DNA of 64,000 bases from Flavobacteriales bacterium (GTDB lineage: Bacteria; Bacteroidota; Bacteroidia; Flavobacteriales_D; Sanyastnellaceae). A model generated the notes under the pieces. The model ran no database searches, was not told where the DNA came from, and saw only the letters and a list, made by a program, of their open reading frames with translations. Position 1 is the stretch's first letter; each line of letters begins with the position of its first letter. The position numbers and the translations under genes are program-made. Below are positions 26,482 through 34,563 of the stretch, one piece after another. The DNA is taken from NCBI GenBank assembly GCA_018402085.1, contig JAGYJM010000002.1, positions 2,247,501 to 2,311,500 on the forward strand. The letters run 5' to 3'.

Positions 26482-28605
26482 TCACTTGCTAGTTCCTGTG
26501 CGGTTCAGCGGCAAAGTAATAATAAATTCAGTGCCTTCGCCCTCTTTTGTTTGCACATCAATTGTACCGTTATGGTCATTGATGATGCCGAGCACAATGC
26601 TCAGCCCCAGTCCTGTACCTTTCCCTACCTCCTTCGTTGTAAAAAACGGGTCAAAAATTCGCGCTTTGACACGTTCAGGAATGCCGGTGCCATTATCAGC
26701 TATGCGCACTACGATGCTTCCTCCCACCAATTCAGAAGACACAGAGACCTTTCGTTCTTCATAAGGCTTGCCGGTTGCGGCCGTAGCTTGAAGCGCATTT
26801 GAAATGATGTTCATGAAAACCTGGTTGAGCTTACCCGGGTAGCACTCCATTTCAGGAAGGTTTTCGGCAAGTTTTGTTTCGACCGGGGCTTCACTTTTGA
26901 TGGTGCTTTTCAGGATGATCAGGGTAGATCGAATACCTTCATTGATATCAGCTTTTTTCAGGGCATCTTCATCGAGCCGTGAGAAAACCCGAAGTCCTTT
27001 TACGATTTCAGCGGTGCGCGAAGCACCGTCTCGAATACCCCGAAGCAATTGATCAATCTCTTCGCGTATGTAAGGCAATTCGAGTTCTTCTGCGAGCACT
27101 CTGGCCTCGTCTATTCTTGTTTGTCGCTCCTCAGGTGCGGCCTCATCAACCGCCTGCCATGCGGTGAGGATACGGATCATATCATCAATGTCGCGCTTCA
27201 GCGGCTCGATATTGCTCGACACAAAATTGATAGGGTTGTTCAGTTCATGAGCGATACCCGCTGTCATCTGACCAAGCGAGGCCATCTTTTCGGCATCTAC
27301 CAGTTGGGCTTGTGCAGCTCTGAGTTCGCTCAATGTGACATTCAGTTCCTCATTGGAATTTGCCAGCTCGCGGGTGCGCTCGTTTACCTTTCTCTCAAGT
27401 ACAATATTCTGCTGCGTGATGATCTGCTCATTATCACGAAGCGCTCTGAGCTTGGCCTCTTGCTCGCGTTCCTTTTCTCGCTTGAGCTGGTTGATTCGGT
27501 CAGCCAGGGCAAATGACAGCAGTACGACCTCAAGGGCTGACCCTATGGGCAAGGCATACTGGGTCACATTGTTATAAGGTAACACCCCCAAATCACGAAG
27601 TACGAATACCGTAACACCAATGAGGAAGATCGACCACGCGATCAAAAAGTACAATGCCGGATGAAAACCTTTTCTCCAGATGCGTGCAGCCACAATCACC
27701 AGCAAGAAAGCGGCAATGGCGCAAAAATTGATCAGTTTGTATGCCAGCACAAGGTGCCCGGTAATGGTGAGCACGCCGGCTATGGTGTATACCCCGAGGT
27801 AGAAATTAAGCAGGTAGTGCCACCACCGGGCATACTGACGGGTGTGTAGATAATGCTGGGCAAAGATGACCGTGGTAACACCGCTCAATACTCCGCAGAA
27901 ATGCGCACTGCGCACACTGAGCCATTGGTTCTCAGGCCAGAAATAAACATTCCCGTATCCATTCAACACCAGTTGGGTTAGTCCGACAAAGAAAATGTAG
28001 AGTACATAATACAGGTAGTTATTATCGCGTACCGAAAACCAGATGAACAGGTTGTAAAGGAACATTACAAGAATGATTCCGGCGTACACCCCAAAGAAGA
28101 TGTCTTGACGGTTCTGCTGCCAGTAGAGTTCTTCTTTTGGCGCAATCGAAAATGGCAAGATCAATTGCTTGCCACTGCGTATCCGGAGGTAAATTGCAGA
28201 GGGCGTCTCGAGTGAACTGATCGCAAAGAGAAAGTTTGGCACCGGCTCAGCACGACTCCCGAAACTGTATGCTTCACCTGAGGTATCGGCATGAACGATT
28301 TCACCTTCAGCCACATGATAAAAAAAAAGGCTGTCAATGTTGGGCGCCTGGAGTTCGAAGTAGGAGTTCTCCCCCACCGGTGGTATATCAATCCGCAGCC
28401 ATACCGGATGATCGAGAACCCCCAGGTTCGGAACCTCATCAGCGATACGCCTGAAGGCTTCCTTCCGAGCATCATTGAACTGCAGGGTGCAAGAGGTGTC
28501 TTGATAAACAAACACCCTATGGTCATCGCTATCATTGATGGCAAATAAAGCCGGGGTAATGAACAACGTCAGAAGGCACAGAATGGGGCGGAGACTGCGA
28601 TTCAT
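26482..28605 (-). CDS. 7TMR-DISM sensor histidine kinase
   Basis: A 707-residue membrane sensor kinase. After a signal peptide (ending near LFAIND), residues 25-160 form a 7TMR-DISM extracellular domain of jelly-roll type, a fold related to carbohydrate-binding modules. Seven hydrophobic helices (about 170-370), a coiled coil and HisKA (GIAHELNNPINFVSSNI) follow. The HATPase has NIISNALQA, IADNGTGIP and GKGTGLGLSIV. It is therefore a receptor for an external small ligand. It overlaps the GNAT-like gene by 4 bp, coupling a possible signal-making enzyme to its possible sensor; that link is inference. Confidence 0.93.
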   Translation of the reverse strand: MNRSLRPILCLLTLFITPALFAINDSDDHRVFVYQDTSCTLQFNDARKEAFRRIADEVPNLGVLDHPVWLRIDIPPVGENSYFELQAPNIDSLFFYHVAEGEIVHADTSGEAYSFGSRAEPVPNFLFAISSLETPSAIYLRIRSGKQLILPFSIAPKEELYWQQNRQDIFFGVYAGIILVMFLYNLFIWFSVRDNNYLYYVLYIFFVGLTQLVLNGYGNVYFWPENQWLSVRSAHFCGVLSGVTTVIFAQHYLHTRQYARWWHYLLNFYLGVYTIAGVLTITGHLVLAYKLINFCAIAAFLLVIVAARIWRKGFHPALYFLIAWSIFLIGVTVFVLRDLGVLPYNNVTQYALPIGSALEVVLLSFALADRINQLKREKEREQEAKLRALRDNEQIITQQNIVLERKVNERTRELANSNEELNVTLSELRAAQAQLVDAEKMASLGQMTAGIAHELNNPINFVSSNIEPLKRDIDDMIRILTAWQAVDEAAPEERQTRIDEARVLAEELELPYIREEIDQLLRGIRDGASRTAEIVKGLRVFSRLDEDALKKADINEGIRSTLIILKSTIKSEAPVETKLAENLPEMECYPGKLNQVFMNIISNALQATAATGKPYEERKVSVSSELVGGSIVVRIADNGTGIPERVKARIFDPFFTTKEVGKGTGLGLSIVLGIINDHNGTIDVQTKEGEGTEFIITLPLNRTGTSK

Positions 28606-29345
28606 TTCTTTACGCTCAGGTCAAAGTGCACATTCACACTTCCTTTCGGTCCTGATACGGAAATTACTTTACCGGGGTTACTGCGCAGCTCGAGCATCTC
28701 TTTACGAAGCTCATCATTCATCTTCGTTTCGTTATCAGGATGCAAGTAATGGGCAACCGTGGCGATGAGGCGTTCATTTGGGTAAGGAATACCACCTTTA
28801 TCACCTATGCTTTCAATGTTGAAAAAGCCGAAATCAGGCATCCATCTTCTCGTCACAGGTGACGACAGGGCGAGTAAGTGGCGTATTTCCAGCTTTTCTG
28901 CGAGACTGACGCCACAGTTAATCACCAGCTTGCTCCCAATACCAAGTCCGGCCACCTCAACTGAATTCCACAGTGCACAGAGTTCACCGCACCCTTCTAT
29001 CTGCATATCGGCGATGATGGCATCAATGTTGGGGTCATGCTTTCGCACAGGCTGCTGAAGCGGAATATCGGTTTCTTCCGAAGCCATGTGAATGCGTGCG
29101 CCACCATAAAGTTTGCCCCCATCCGGAGATAAGGCTGCAATCAGGTATACATTCGGGTCATCCAACCAGCCGTCATTGGCCGAGATAACCTTTCCCACTT
29201 TGTGGTGAGCCAGTACAGCAGCATGGCCACTGAGAAAGCGAGTACTCAATTCAAGGTCGTCTACGGCGCGGATGGCGCGAAACAAGACGGAGCGAATTCT
29301 GGCAGACGCCGTACGAACTCTTGGATTACTTACGGAAGAGCCCAT
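28602..29345 (-). CDS. GNAT/LuxI-like acyltransferase of unknown substrate
   Basis: A 247-residue protein with features of the GNAT fold in the arrangement seen in N-acyl amino acid synthases and LuxI-type enzymes: an N-terminal helix with Arg (LSTRFLSG), a strand YLIAALSPDGGKLYGGARIHM, then CGELCALWNSVEVAGLGIGSKLV, which resembles the acyl-CoA pyrophosphate loop, and LLALSSPVTRRWMPDFGF near the end. No signal peptide. It sits between the E1-like gene (20-bp overlap) and a sensor kinase gene (4-bp overlap). A role in making an acylated signal or modifying a protein is inference; the family assignment itself is moderate. Confidence 0.6.
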   Translation of the reverse strand: MGSSVSNPRVRTASARIRSVLFRAIRAVDDLELSTRFLSGHAAVLAHHKVGKVISANDGWLDDPNVYLIAALSPDGGKLYGGARIHMASEETDIPLQQPVRKHDPNIDAIIADMQIEGCGELCALWNSVEVAGLGIGSKLVINCGVSLAEKLEIRHLLALSSPVTRRWMPDFGFFNIESIGDKGGIPYPNERLIATVAHYLHPDNETKMNDELRKEMLELRSNPGKVISVSGPKGSVNVHFDLSVKK

Positions 29346-30408
29346 CGGCGTCTATAAATTTTCTACCCTTAACATTTGGCTGTCCGAGCAAAATCATTCG
29401 TGCAACTTGCACGGCAATACCTGCTCCTGCCGTCACTTCTGATCCTATTTGAGGCCATCTACTGATCGTTTTGCCCATCTCTGTCAGTGAGACCTTCATC
29501 CGCTCGCTGATCTCATCGGGGGTCATGATCTTTGCTACCGTTTCTTGAGACCACTCACCGGTTTCAATCAACTTCAGTGCCTCCTCATCGGTGATCCGAC
29601 CGTGAAGAATTCCTGCAGCACGATCCAGATCAAAGCGCTCTACATCAAGCATGCCGCGATCTGAGGTCTCCATCACCACCGGAATACCTCGTTTGCGCGC
29701 CTCCCAGCGTGTAAGGATCTTGACCGGCAGACTGTCACATTCTTCAATCAGCAAATCCAGTGGAGCCACATCGCCAAAAAAGGTGTCAACGTTTTCTTTG
29801 GTGACTCCATCGTGAAATACTTCTACGTTCAGATAAGGGTCTATCTCAGCAATCTCCCGGGCCACGACGGTTGCTTTGGGAAGCCCGAGATTCACCAGGC
29901 TACTGCGTATCCTGTTGAGATTTGACAACTCCAGGGTATCATAATCTGCTATGCGAAGGGTACCCCCGCAGCGCTCCATCGCCAGCGCCATTGCAACACC
30001 AGAACCCACGCTAAGGCCAATGACCCCCACGCGTTTCGTCTGCAAAATGCGTTGCTCATCTGCCGTGATCTTGTGCATATTCCGGTTAGTGCGCACTTCT
30101 CTGAATTCAGCCTCTTTCAGTAAATGCACCAGCATGTTTCGCCAGGGGTAATAGACCCAACAACCATAGCGCTCCGGGTTTTCACCTAAACGGGCACGGA
30201 CAGCAAGCTCAACATCTGCTTCGCTCCAGTCGTATCCCGGCCGACGCAATGTGACAAGTTCTGAGATTTGAGACTCGATGGTATCGAGAATTATGGGCTG
30301 CCGATCTTTGAGCAACTGTGCTAACTCAGGACTTCCGCCTTCATAAAACTCCGGGCGCATTACGCGCTCACCCACCTGCGGACTATCTTTGCTGATCAGC
30401 TCTTTCAT
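29326..30408 (-). CDS. ThiF/E1-like adenylyltransferase (Rv1355c-type)
   Basis: A 360-residue protein whose residues about 125-310 are a ThiF/MoeB-type nucleotide-binding domain: RVGVIGLSVGSGVAMALA (glycine loop), ADYDTLELSNLNRI (Asp and Arg for ATP) and LLIEECDSLPVK (adenylation Asp). It adenylates a carboxyl group, classically the C-terminus of a ubiquitin-like sulfur carrier. The CxxC zinc motifs and an obvious catalytic Cys are missing, and no ubiquitin-like protein is nearby, so the substrate may be a small acid or a protein tail. The roughly 115-residue N-terminal region is unassigned. It resembles the ThiF part of mycobacterial Rv1355c but lacks its nitroreductase half. First gene of the signalling operon. 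Confidence 0.8.
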   Translation of the reverse strand: MKELISKDSPQVGERVMRPEFYEGGSPELAQLLKDRQPIILDTIESQISELVTLRRPGYDWSEADVELAVRARLGENPERYGCWVYYPWRNMLVHLLKEAEFREVRTNRNMHKITADEQRILQTKRVGVIGLSVGSGVAMALAMERCGGTLRIADYDTLELSNLNRIRSSLVNLGLPKATVVAREIAEIDPYLNVEVFHDGVTKENVDTFFGDVAPLDLLIEECDSLPVKILTRWEARKRGIPVVMETSDRGMLDVERFDLDRAAGILHGRITDEEALKLIETGEWSQETVAKIMTPDEISERMKVSLTEMGKTISRWPQIGSEVTAGAGIAVQVARMILLGQPNVKGRKFIDADGLFRK

Positions 30409-30547
30409 AACATTTTATTCCCTAAAGCAAGGTGCCTAAAACACACATTACCCTGAACGCGCTCACAAGAAGTTCTTAACATCTTAAGGTGAGCAGAATG
30501 AAACCTCATTCTTATTCATCCGTAAGTGCTCCTACATTTTGTCACTT

Positions 30548-31009
30548 ATGGAGTACCTGAATGAAAAGCCGGTTTGTATTGTTGAAAAACGCTTCCTGAG
30601 CGCCTGCAAAGAGGCTATGAGCGATATTTTTACCATCTTCCCCGTATCGAGCAGCGCAGAGCTTTGGAAACACAGCGAACAGAAAAGCATCAGCTTGATC
30701 GTCAGCAGCAAAAACCTTCTCGGCGAAAAGCCTTTTGGACTGCTGAAAGGGCTGGCTGCGCTGCATTCATCAGCCGTCTTACTCTTTCTCTCCCAAAACG
30801 AGAATGCAGACTATCTCATCCCGATGGTCAACAGTGTCAACCGTATCCGCATCGTGACAAATGCGCAGTATGACGCAGGGCTTCGCAGGGCCGGTGCCGA
30901 TGCATTTTCTCTTTTTCTCGAAAGCCGTCGCAAAGACAAATTAATTGAAGAGCTCACCTCTGAAAATGAGCAATATGAGTTTATGCTGCGCCAGTCTTTG
31001 TTGTCTTGA
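30548..31009 (+). CDS. Receiver-like protein lacking the phospho-acceptor Asp
   Basis: A 153-residue protein; ATG 30548 is preferred to the in-frame TTG at 30539. The alternating strands and helices follow a CheY-like pattern: VCIVEKRFL where the acidic pair would be, LIVSSKNLL where the phospho-Asp would be, VLLFLSQ for the switch Ser, and a final helix RRAGADAFSLFL. The acidic triad is absent, so it cannot be phosphorylated in the normal way. It ends in a predicted coiled coil (KDKLIEELTSENEQYEFML). It is divergent from the E1/kinase operon and 79 bp ahead of a kinase-like gene, so a scaffolding or sequestering role in that pathway is likely. The receiver assignment rests on pattern only. 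Confidence 0.5.
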   Translation: MEYLNEKPVCIVEKRFLSACKEAMSDIFTIFPVSSSAELWKHSEQKSISLIVSSKNLLGEKPFGLLKGLAALHSSAVLLFLSQNENADYLIPMVNSVNRIRIVTNAQYDAGLRRAGADAFSLFLESRRKDKLIEELTSENEQYEFMLRQSLLS

Positions 31010-31087
31010 ACAGCCGTAACAACTTTCTCTTGTTCACATCTTATTTTGCAGCAGTTGCCGGAGGATTCTAACTTAGTCTTCTGAGGT

Positions 31088-32038
31088 ATGGAGAACTTTC
31101 ACCCGCACATTAGCTGGACGTACTCACTGAAAGAGCAGCGGTTTTTATTCTTTTCAGACAGGGGTTTCATTGAAACTCAAAAGGGTACTGACCAACTTAG
31201 CCTATGGTTTGAGCGTACTTCCGGAATTACCCGTATACCCGCCGTTGCGGGCAAATCATTCAGGGTAATCGGCGCCCCCGGCGGCGGGCATGAGCGAGAG
31301 TACTTCATTTGCACACGGGGCATATTTCTCTCAGAAGATCCGGCGGTGGTATCAGGCATTTGCGAGTTGCTGATTCCGCAAGACATTGGTTATTTCGAAG
31401 AGACAACACCTGAAGATATTGAGCGTATCATCCATTCATGGGAGCAAAAATCTCCGAAAAACGCCGTTCATGCCCTCCGTGCTCCGGTGAATCGCATCAG
31501 AGGCATCGCAGCCATCCTCGAGCATGAACTGGAACTCAGTGCTGAACATGAAAAGTTGCTCCAGTACCTGAAGTCTTCGTCAGAACGTCTGCGGAAGCTC
31601 ACTTTGCACCTTACCCGCAAACCGTATGATGCCAATAAAGCTTATACTTCAGTGGTTGAAGTGGTTCAAGACGCCGTAAAAACGGCGGATGAATACAATT
31701 CTTACACCATTCATATTGAAGCTGATGAACACAGAAGCGGACTGAATCAGAGGGCGGCACGCTGCCTCTTCAACCTCGCCGTAAATATCCTGACAACAGC
31801 TCCTTCACCGTATGCTGTAAAAGTACGCCAGCTCGATGATGCCGTCGTTGCCGTAGACTTCACTACGAAAGAGGGTATGCACCCGCCTGACCTGAACAAT
31901 GAACACGGTGCGCCGGAAGGGAGCCTCGAGCTCTTTCGTCAGGTCGAAGAAGCGCTGGTCATTCGGCGGGTTGACGAAAACGGACGTTTATGGCATCGGA
32001 TCGTGTTGCCCGCAACTGCGCTGGTTCCGATCAATTGA
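31088..32038 (+). CDS. Histidine-kinase-like protein with degenerate ATP-binding domain
   Basis: A 316-residue protein without membrane segments. Residues 1-115 look like a PAS-type domain. Residues 120-175 resemble HisKA: H128 in VHALRAPVNRIRGIAAILEHE aligns with HDLRAPL, but Ala replaces the Asp/Glu needed for phosphotransfer chemistry. The remainder resembles HATPase_c, with a remnant N box (CLFNLAVNIL) but no DxGxG or GLGL motif, so ATP binding is doubtful. It probably acts as a phosphoacceptor (Hpt-like) or as a dimerisation partner for the kinases across the promoter. It overlaps the convergent DUF4924 gene by 8 bp. Confidence 0.65.
   Translation: MENFHPHISWTYSLKEQRFLFFSDRGFIETQKGTDQLSLWFERTSGITRIPAVAGKSFRVIGAPGGGHEREYFICTRGIFLSEDPAVVSGICELLIPQDIGYFEETTPEDIERIIHSWEQKSPKNAVHALRAPVNRIRGIAAILEHELELSAEHEKLLQYLKSSSERLRKLTLHLTRKPYDANKAYTSVVEVVQDAVKTADEYNSYTIHIEADEHRSGLNQRAARCLFNLAVNILTTAPSPYAVKVRQLDDAVVAVDFTTKEGMHPPDLNNEHGAPEGSLELFRQVEEALVIRRVDENGRLWHRIVLPATALVPIN
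31672..31691 (+). repeat. GGATG-type hairpin element inside a CDS
   Basis: Stem CGCCGT, loop AAAA, stem ACGGCG, tail GATG. In frame (AVKTADE) in the kinase-like gene. Confidence 0.7.
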
Positions 32039-32570
32039 GCTCGCCCCTTCGCATTTTTTTATATCGATCTGCAAGCAAAGCCAGAAAATGCTGAAAGGTC
32101 TTCATGGCAGACATGGTGTCTTCGCTGATTTCTTTTCCCTTCAGTCGCAGTACGAGTAAACCGTACATGGCGGTAACTGCCGCTTCAATGGCATTCATCT
32201 GAGGGTTTTCAGACTTTTTCAGAAACTCATTGATGTTGGGCTCTGCCTTCTCGAAGGCCTTTGTGTAAGCCTCGTCGCGAATCAGATTGGTCAGTGTGTG
32301 GTGCAAGTAATTCAGTTCCACCAGCAGCTCTTCCACTTCGGGGAGATGACCTTTTTTCGCTGCACCTGAAGTCTTCATGGCGCGCATTAATTGCGCAAAC
32401 CATTCAAGTTCGGCATCGATATCCATCTCGCTTTGCTCGTCCTGCGAAAGAAATGCACGGATTGGAGCCATTTCAAAATCGGCAGCCCGCACCAGATCCT
32501 GCATTTGCCAGATGTACAATATGTACTCGATGATATTCTCACGCTTGCGCGCTTCAGCTACGGTCATCAT
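32031..32570 (-). CDS. DUF4924 family protein
   Basis: A helical cytoplasmic protein of 179 residues with the family signature near the start (AEARKRENIIEYILYIWQMQDLVRA). Function unknown; the family is confined to Bacteroidota as far as I know. It overlaps the upstream OmpH-like gene by 4 bp, as the two are co-transcribed here. Confidence 0.85.
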   Translation of the reverse strand: MMTVAEARKRENIIEYILYIWQMQDLVRAADFEMAPIRAFLSQDEQSEMDIDAELEWFAQLMRAMKTSGAAKKGHLPEVEELLVELNYLHHTLTNLIRDEAYTKAFEKAEPNINEFLKKSENPQMNAIEAAVTAMYGLLVLRLKGKEISEDTMSAMKTFQHFLALLADRYKKMRRGELN

Positions 32571-33214
32571 TCTTCTACCTGGGTTTGCTCAAGTGCATAT
32601 TCTGCATTCAATCCGGTCAGCACATCCGCAGTGATATCGAACGGTTCAGAACCATAGAGCACGCCTTCACCTGAGATTCCCCAGTTCAGAATGAGGTCAA
32701 TGCCGTTTTCTTCGGCATAGCGATCCAGATAAGCAGTTATGCGGCTCGTGATTTCGATCTGAAACTCCTGCTCTTTGCGTAACAGGCGATCCTGCTCCTG
32801 TTGTTGCATCGCTTGTAGTTCGTATTCAAGCTCCATCATGCGTTGTTGGGCAATCTGCAACTCCTCATCGGTTGCTTGTCCGCTCTGCGCATATTGCATC
32901 AACTCCTGATACTCCCCTTCAGCTTTGGAAAGCTGACGCTGCAATTTACTCTCACTCTGGCGGGTACTGCTGATCATCTCATCCTGCTTGTCAGTGAAAA
33001 ACTTATAGCCCAAATTGAGACTATCTCCCCGAATGAAGGCCACACGCGGCTGGGCGTCAGGATCGCGAGGCTCTTGCCTTGACGCAGTGGCTTTAGCGCC
33101 GACCGTGTTCGCATCCGCCGCTTCTGCGGCGCCATCATCACCACCTTTCAAAAAGGCGGCATAAGCAGCGAGCAAGAGGGCCACTGCACTTAAAGCAAGC
33201 GTTATTTTCTGCAT
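32567..33214 (-). CDS. OmpH/Skp family outer membrane protein chaperone
   Basis: A 215-residue periplasmic protein. The N-terminus has one hydrophobic segment (LALSAVALLLAAYAAFL) that is either a signal or an anchor. It is followed by an alanine-rich linker partly made by a palindromic element, then VAFIRGDSLNLGYKFF, a long coiled coil (about 85-160, rich in Gln and Glu) and the closing strand DLILNWGISGEGVLYGSEPFDIT. This matches Skp tentacle architecture: prefoldin-like trimers that hold unfolded outer membrane proteins. Second gene of a reverse operon after the 82-residue protein. Confidence 0.87.
   Translation of the reverse strand: MQKITLALSAVALLLAAYAAFLKGGDDGAAEAADANTVGAKATASRQEPRDPDAQPRVAFIRGDSLNLGYKFFTDKQDEMISSTRQSESKLQRQLSKAEGEYQELMQYAQSGQATDEELQIAQQRMMELEYELQAMQQQEQDRLLRKEQEFQIEITSRITAYLDRYAEENGIDLILNWGISGEGVLYGSEPFDITADVLTGLNAEYALEQTQVEE
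33111..33131 (-). repeat. GGATGC-tailed hairpin element inside a CDS
   Basis: Reverse-strand stem CGCCGC, loop AGAA, stem GCGGCG, tail GATGC. In frame (AAEAADA) in the linker of the OmpH-like protein. Confidence 0.75.
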
Positions 33215-33215
33215 A

Positions 33216-33464
33216 TCAAACGTTTTGGGAGTCTTTCCAGGCGGTTACGAAATCGTCGCGCATAGCTTTGAAGCGCTCAAGCACGCGTGCACAGAACTCG
33301 TCTGTGACCATATTTTTAACATCTTCAACACCGGTGACATCCAACTGTTTGATCTTATAGGTCTGTTCAAACGGACCAGCTTCAAACTTGAGGTGGTACT
33401 TTTCGTTCCAGCTAAAGATGCTGATCTTCATCACCGGATGCGGAACCTCCGCCACTATTCGCAT
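33216..33464 (-). CDS. Small conserved hypothetical protein
   Basis: An 82-residue protein starting MRIVAEVPHPVMKISIFSWNEKYHLKFEAGPFEQTYKI. I recognise this as a conserved hypothetical in Flavobacteriales but know of no function. A longer in-frame start (33512) would run through the promoter box at 33486-33479 and is rejected. One basepair separates its stop from the OmpH-like gene start, so they share an operon. Confidence 0.75.
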   Translation of the reverse strand: MRIVAEVPHPVMKISIFSWNEKYHLKFEAGPFEQTYKIKQLDVTGVEDVKNMVTDEFCARVLERFKAMRDDFVTAWKDSQNV

Positions 33465-33478
33465 AACTGTATTTTGCG

Positions 33479-33486
33479 CAAAGATA
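33479..33486 (-). promoter_or_regulatory. -7 promoter box of the OmpH operon
   Basis: Reverse-strand TATCTTTG matches TAnnTTTG, 14 nt before ATG 33464. Confidence 0.5.
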
Positions 33487-33502
33487 GTAACTACACAGAG
33501 CA

Positions 33503-34426
33503 ATGAAGGCACCGGCCTATCACCATCAGGAAGCAGCCGATCTGGCCTGGTGCATCGGGAGTAATCCGCTGATGCTTTCGCACCCGAAGTCAGTGTACAA
33601 AACGCTCGATGAGCAGTGGTTTCAGGAAGAATACGCGCGTAGCAGCGACTGGCTTCGCCGCATAGACGCCCACCCGAAGCCGTTGCGTGACTACCTGCAA
33701 AGCGAACACCGATTGCCTTTGGGCAAGCGTTTTGAGCGCTACCTGAGTTTCTGGCTGCAGCAAAGTGACCATTTCGAACTGATCGCAGAAAATGTGCAGT
33801 TGCAGAATGAGAAAGGCACGGTGGGCGAAATCGATTTCATCTTTCGCGAACGGCTGAGCGGACGGGTGTTTCACATGGAGGCCGCCTGCAAGTTCTACCT
33901 CGCTGCCCAAAACACCCCGAACTGGAAACAATGGATTGGTCCGGGCGGACGCGATACACTGCAACTGAAAATGGACAAGCTCGAGAAGCAACTGGCCATC
34001 ACCCAGACGCCGGAGGGCATGGATTTTCTGCAGCGTGAGCGCATTCCAACACCTGAGCCGGTGCTGTTCATGAAAGGCATGTTGTTTCATCACTTCGCAT
34101 CGCTGCGCAAACACAAGCCGCCGCTGTATGCCGCTGAGAACTACCTCTCGGGCTGGTGGTGCTACCTTGAAGAAAGTGACAGACTTTTCAGCGATGACAG
34201 TACCTGGGCGGTGCTGCCGAAAAGTGATTGGCTTTCAACTTACCACACCCGCTTTGGTGACCGCGAGCTGGTGCCGGGCATCCGAATGAAGGCCTACTGT
34301 CGCGAACTGCTCGAGAAATACCGACGTCCGCTGATGACGATTCGCCTCTTTCCCGGCGCTGAGGGATGGGAAGAAGGGAGCAGAGGGTTTGTGGTGCCCG
34401 GCCTATGGCCTGGCAAAAATTCATAA
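33503..34426 (+). CDS. DUF1853 family protein
   Basis: A 307-residue cytoplasmic protein of the DUF1853 family. The central region KGTVGEIDFIFRERLSG...FHMEAACKFYLA has the spacing of a PD-(D/E)xK nuclease-type core (Asp then ExxxK), with WIGPGGRDTLQLKMDKLEKQL as the family block. No enzymatic activity has been reported that I know of. Divergent from the OmpH operon, about 40 bp apart. Confidence 0.85.
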   Translation: MKAPAYHHQEAADLAWCIGSNPLMLSHPKSVYKTLDEQWFQEEYARSSDWLRRIDAHPKPLRDYLQSEHRLPLGKRFERYLSFWLQQSDHFELIAENVQLQNEKGTVGEIDFIFRERLSGRVFHMEAACKFYLAAQNTPNWKQWIGPGGRDTLQLKMDKLEKQLAITQTPEGMDFLQRERIPTPEPVLFMKGMLFHHFASLRKHKPPLYAAENYLSGWWCYLEESDRLFSDDSTWAVLPKSDWLSTYHTRFGDRELVPGIRMKAYCRELLEKYRRPLMTIRLFPGAEGWEEGSRGFVVPGLWPGKNS

Positions 34427-34551
34427 TGAACAATGCAGAATTCATAATTGGGATACGTCTTATCTCTCCGATGCCAATTCTGCATTGTGAATTATGCATT
34501 GTGCATTGTGCATTATGAATTACGAATTCTGCATTGTGAATTGATTTGAGG

Positions 34552-34559
34552 TAATTTTG
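34552..34559 (+). promoter_or_regulatory. -7 promoter box of pyrD
   Basis: TAATTTTG ends 4 nt before the GTG start of pyrD, which implies a leaderless or near-leaderless transcript. Upstream (34427-34551) are short AATTCATAATG / GCATTGTG repeats with no gene. Confidence 0.5.
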
Positions 34560-34563
34560 CGGC

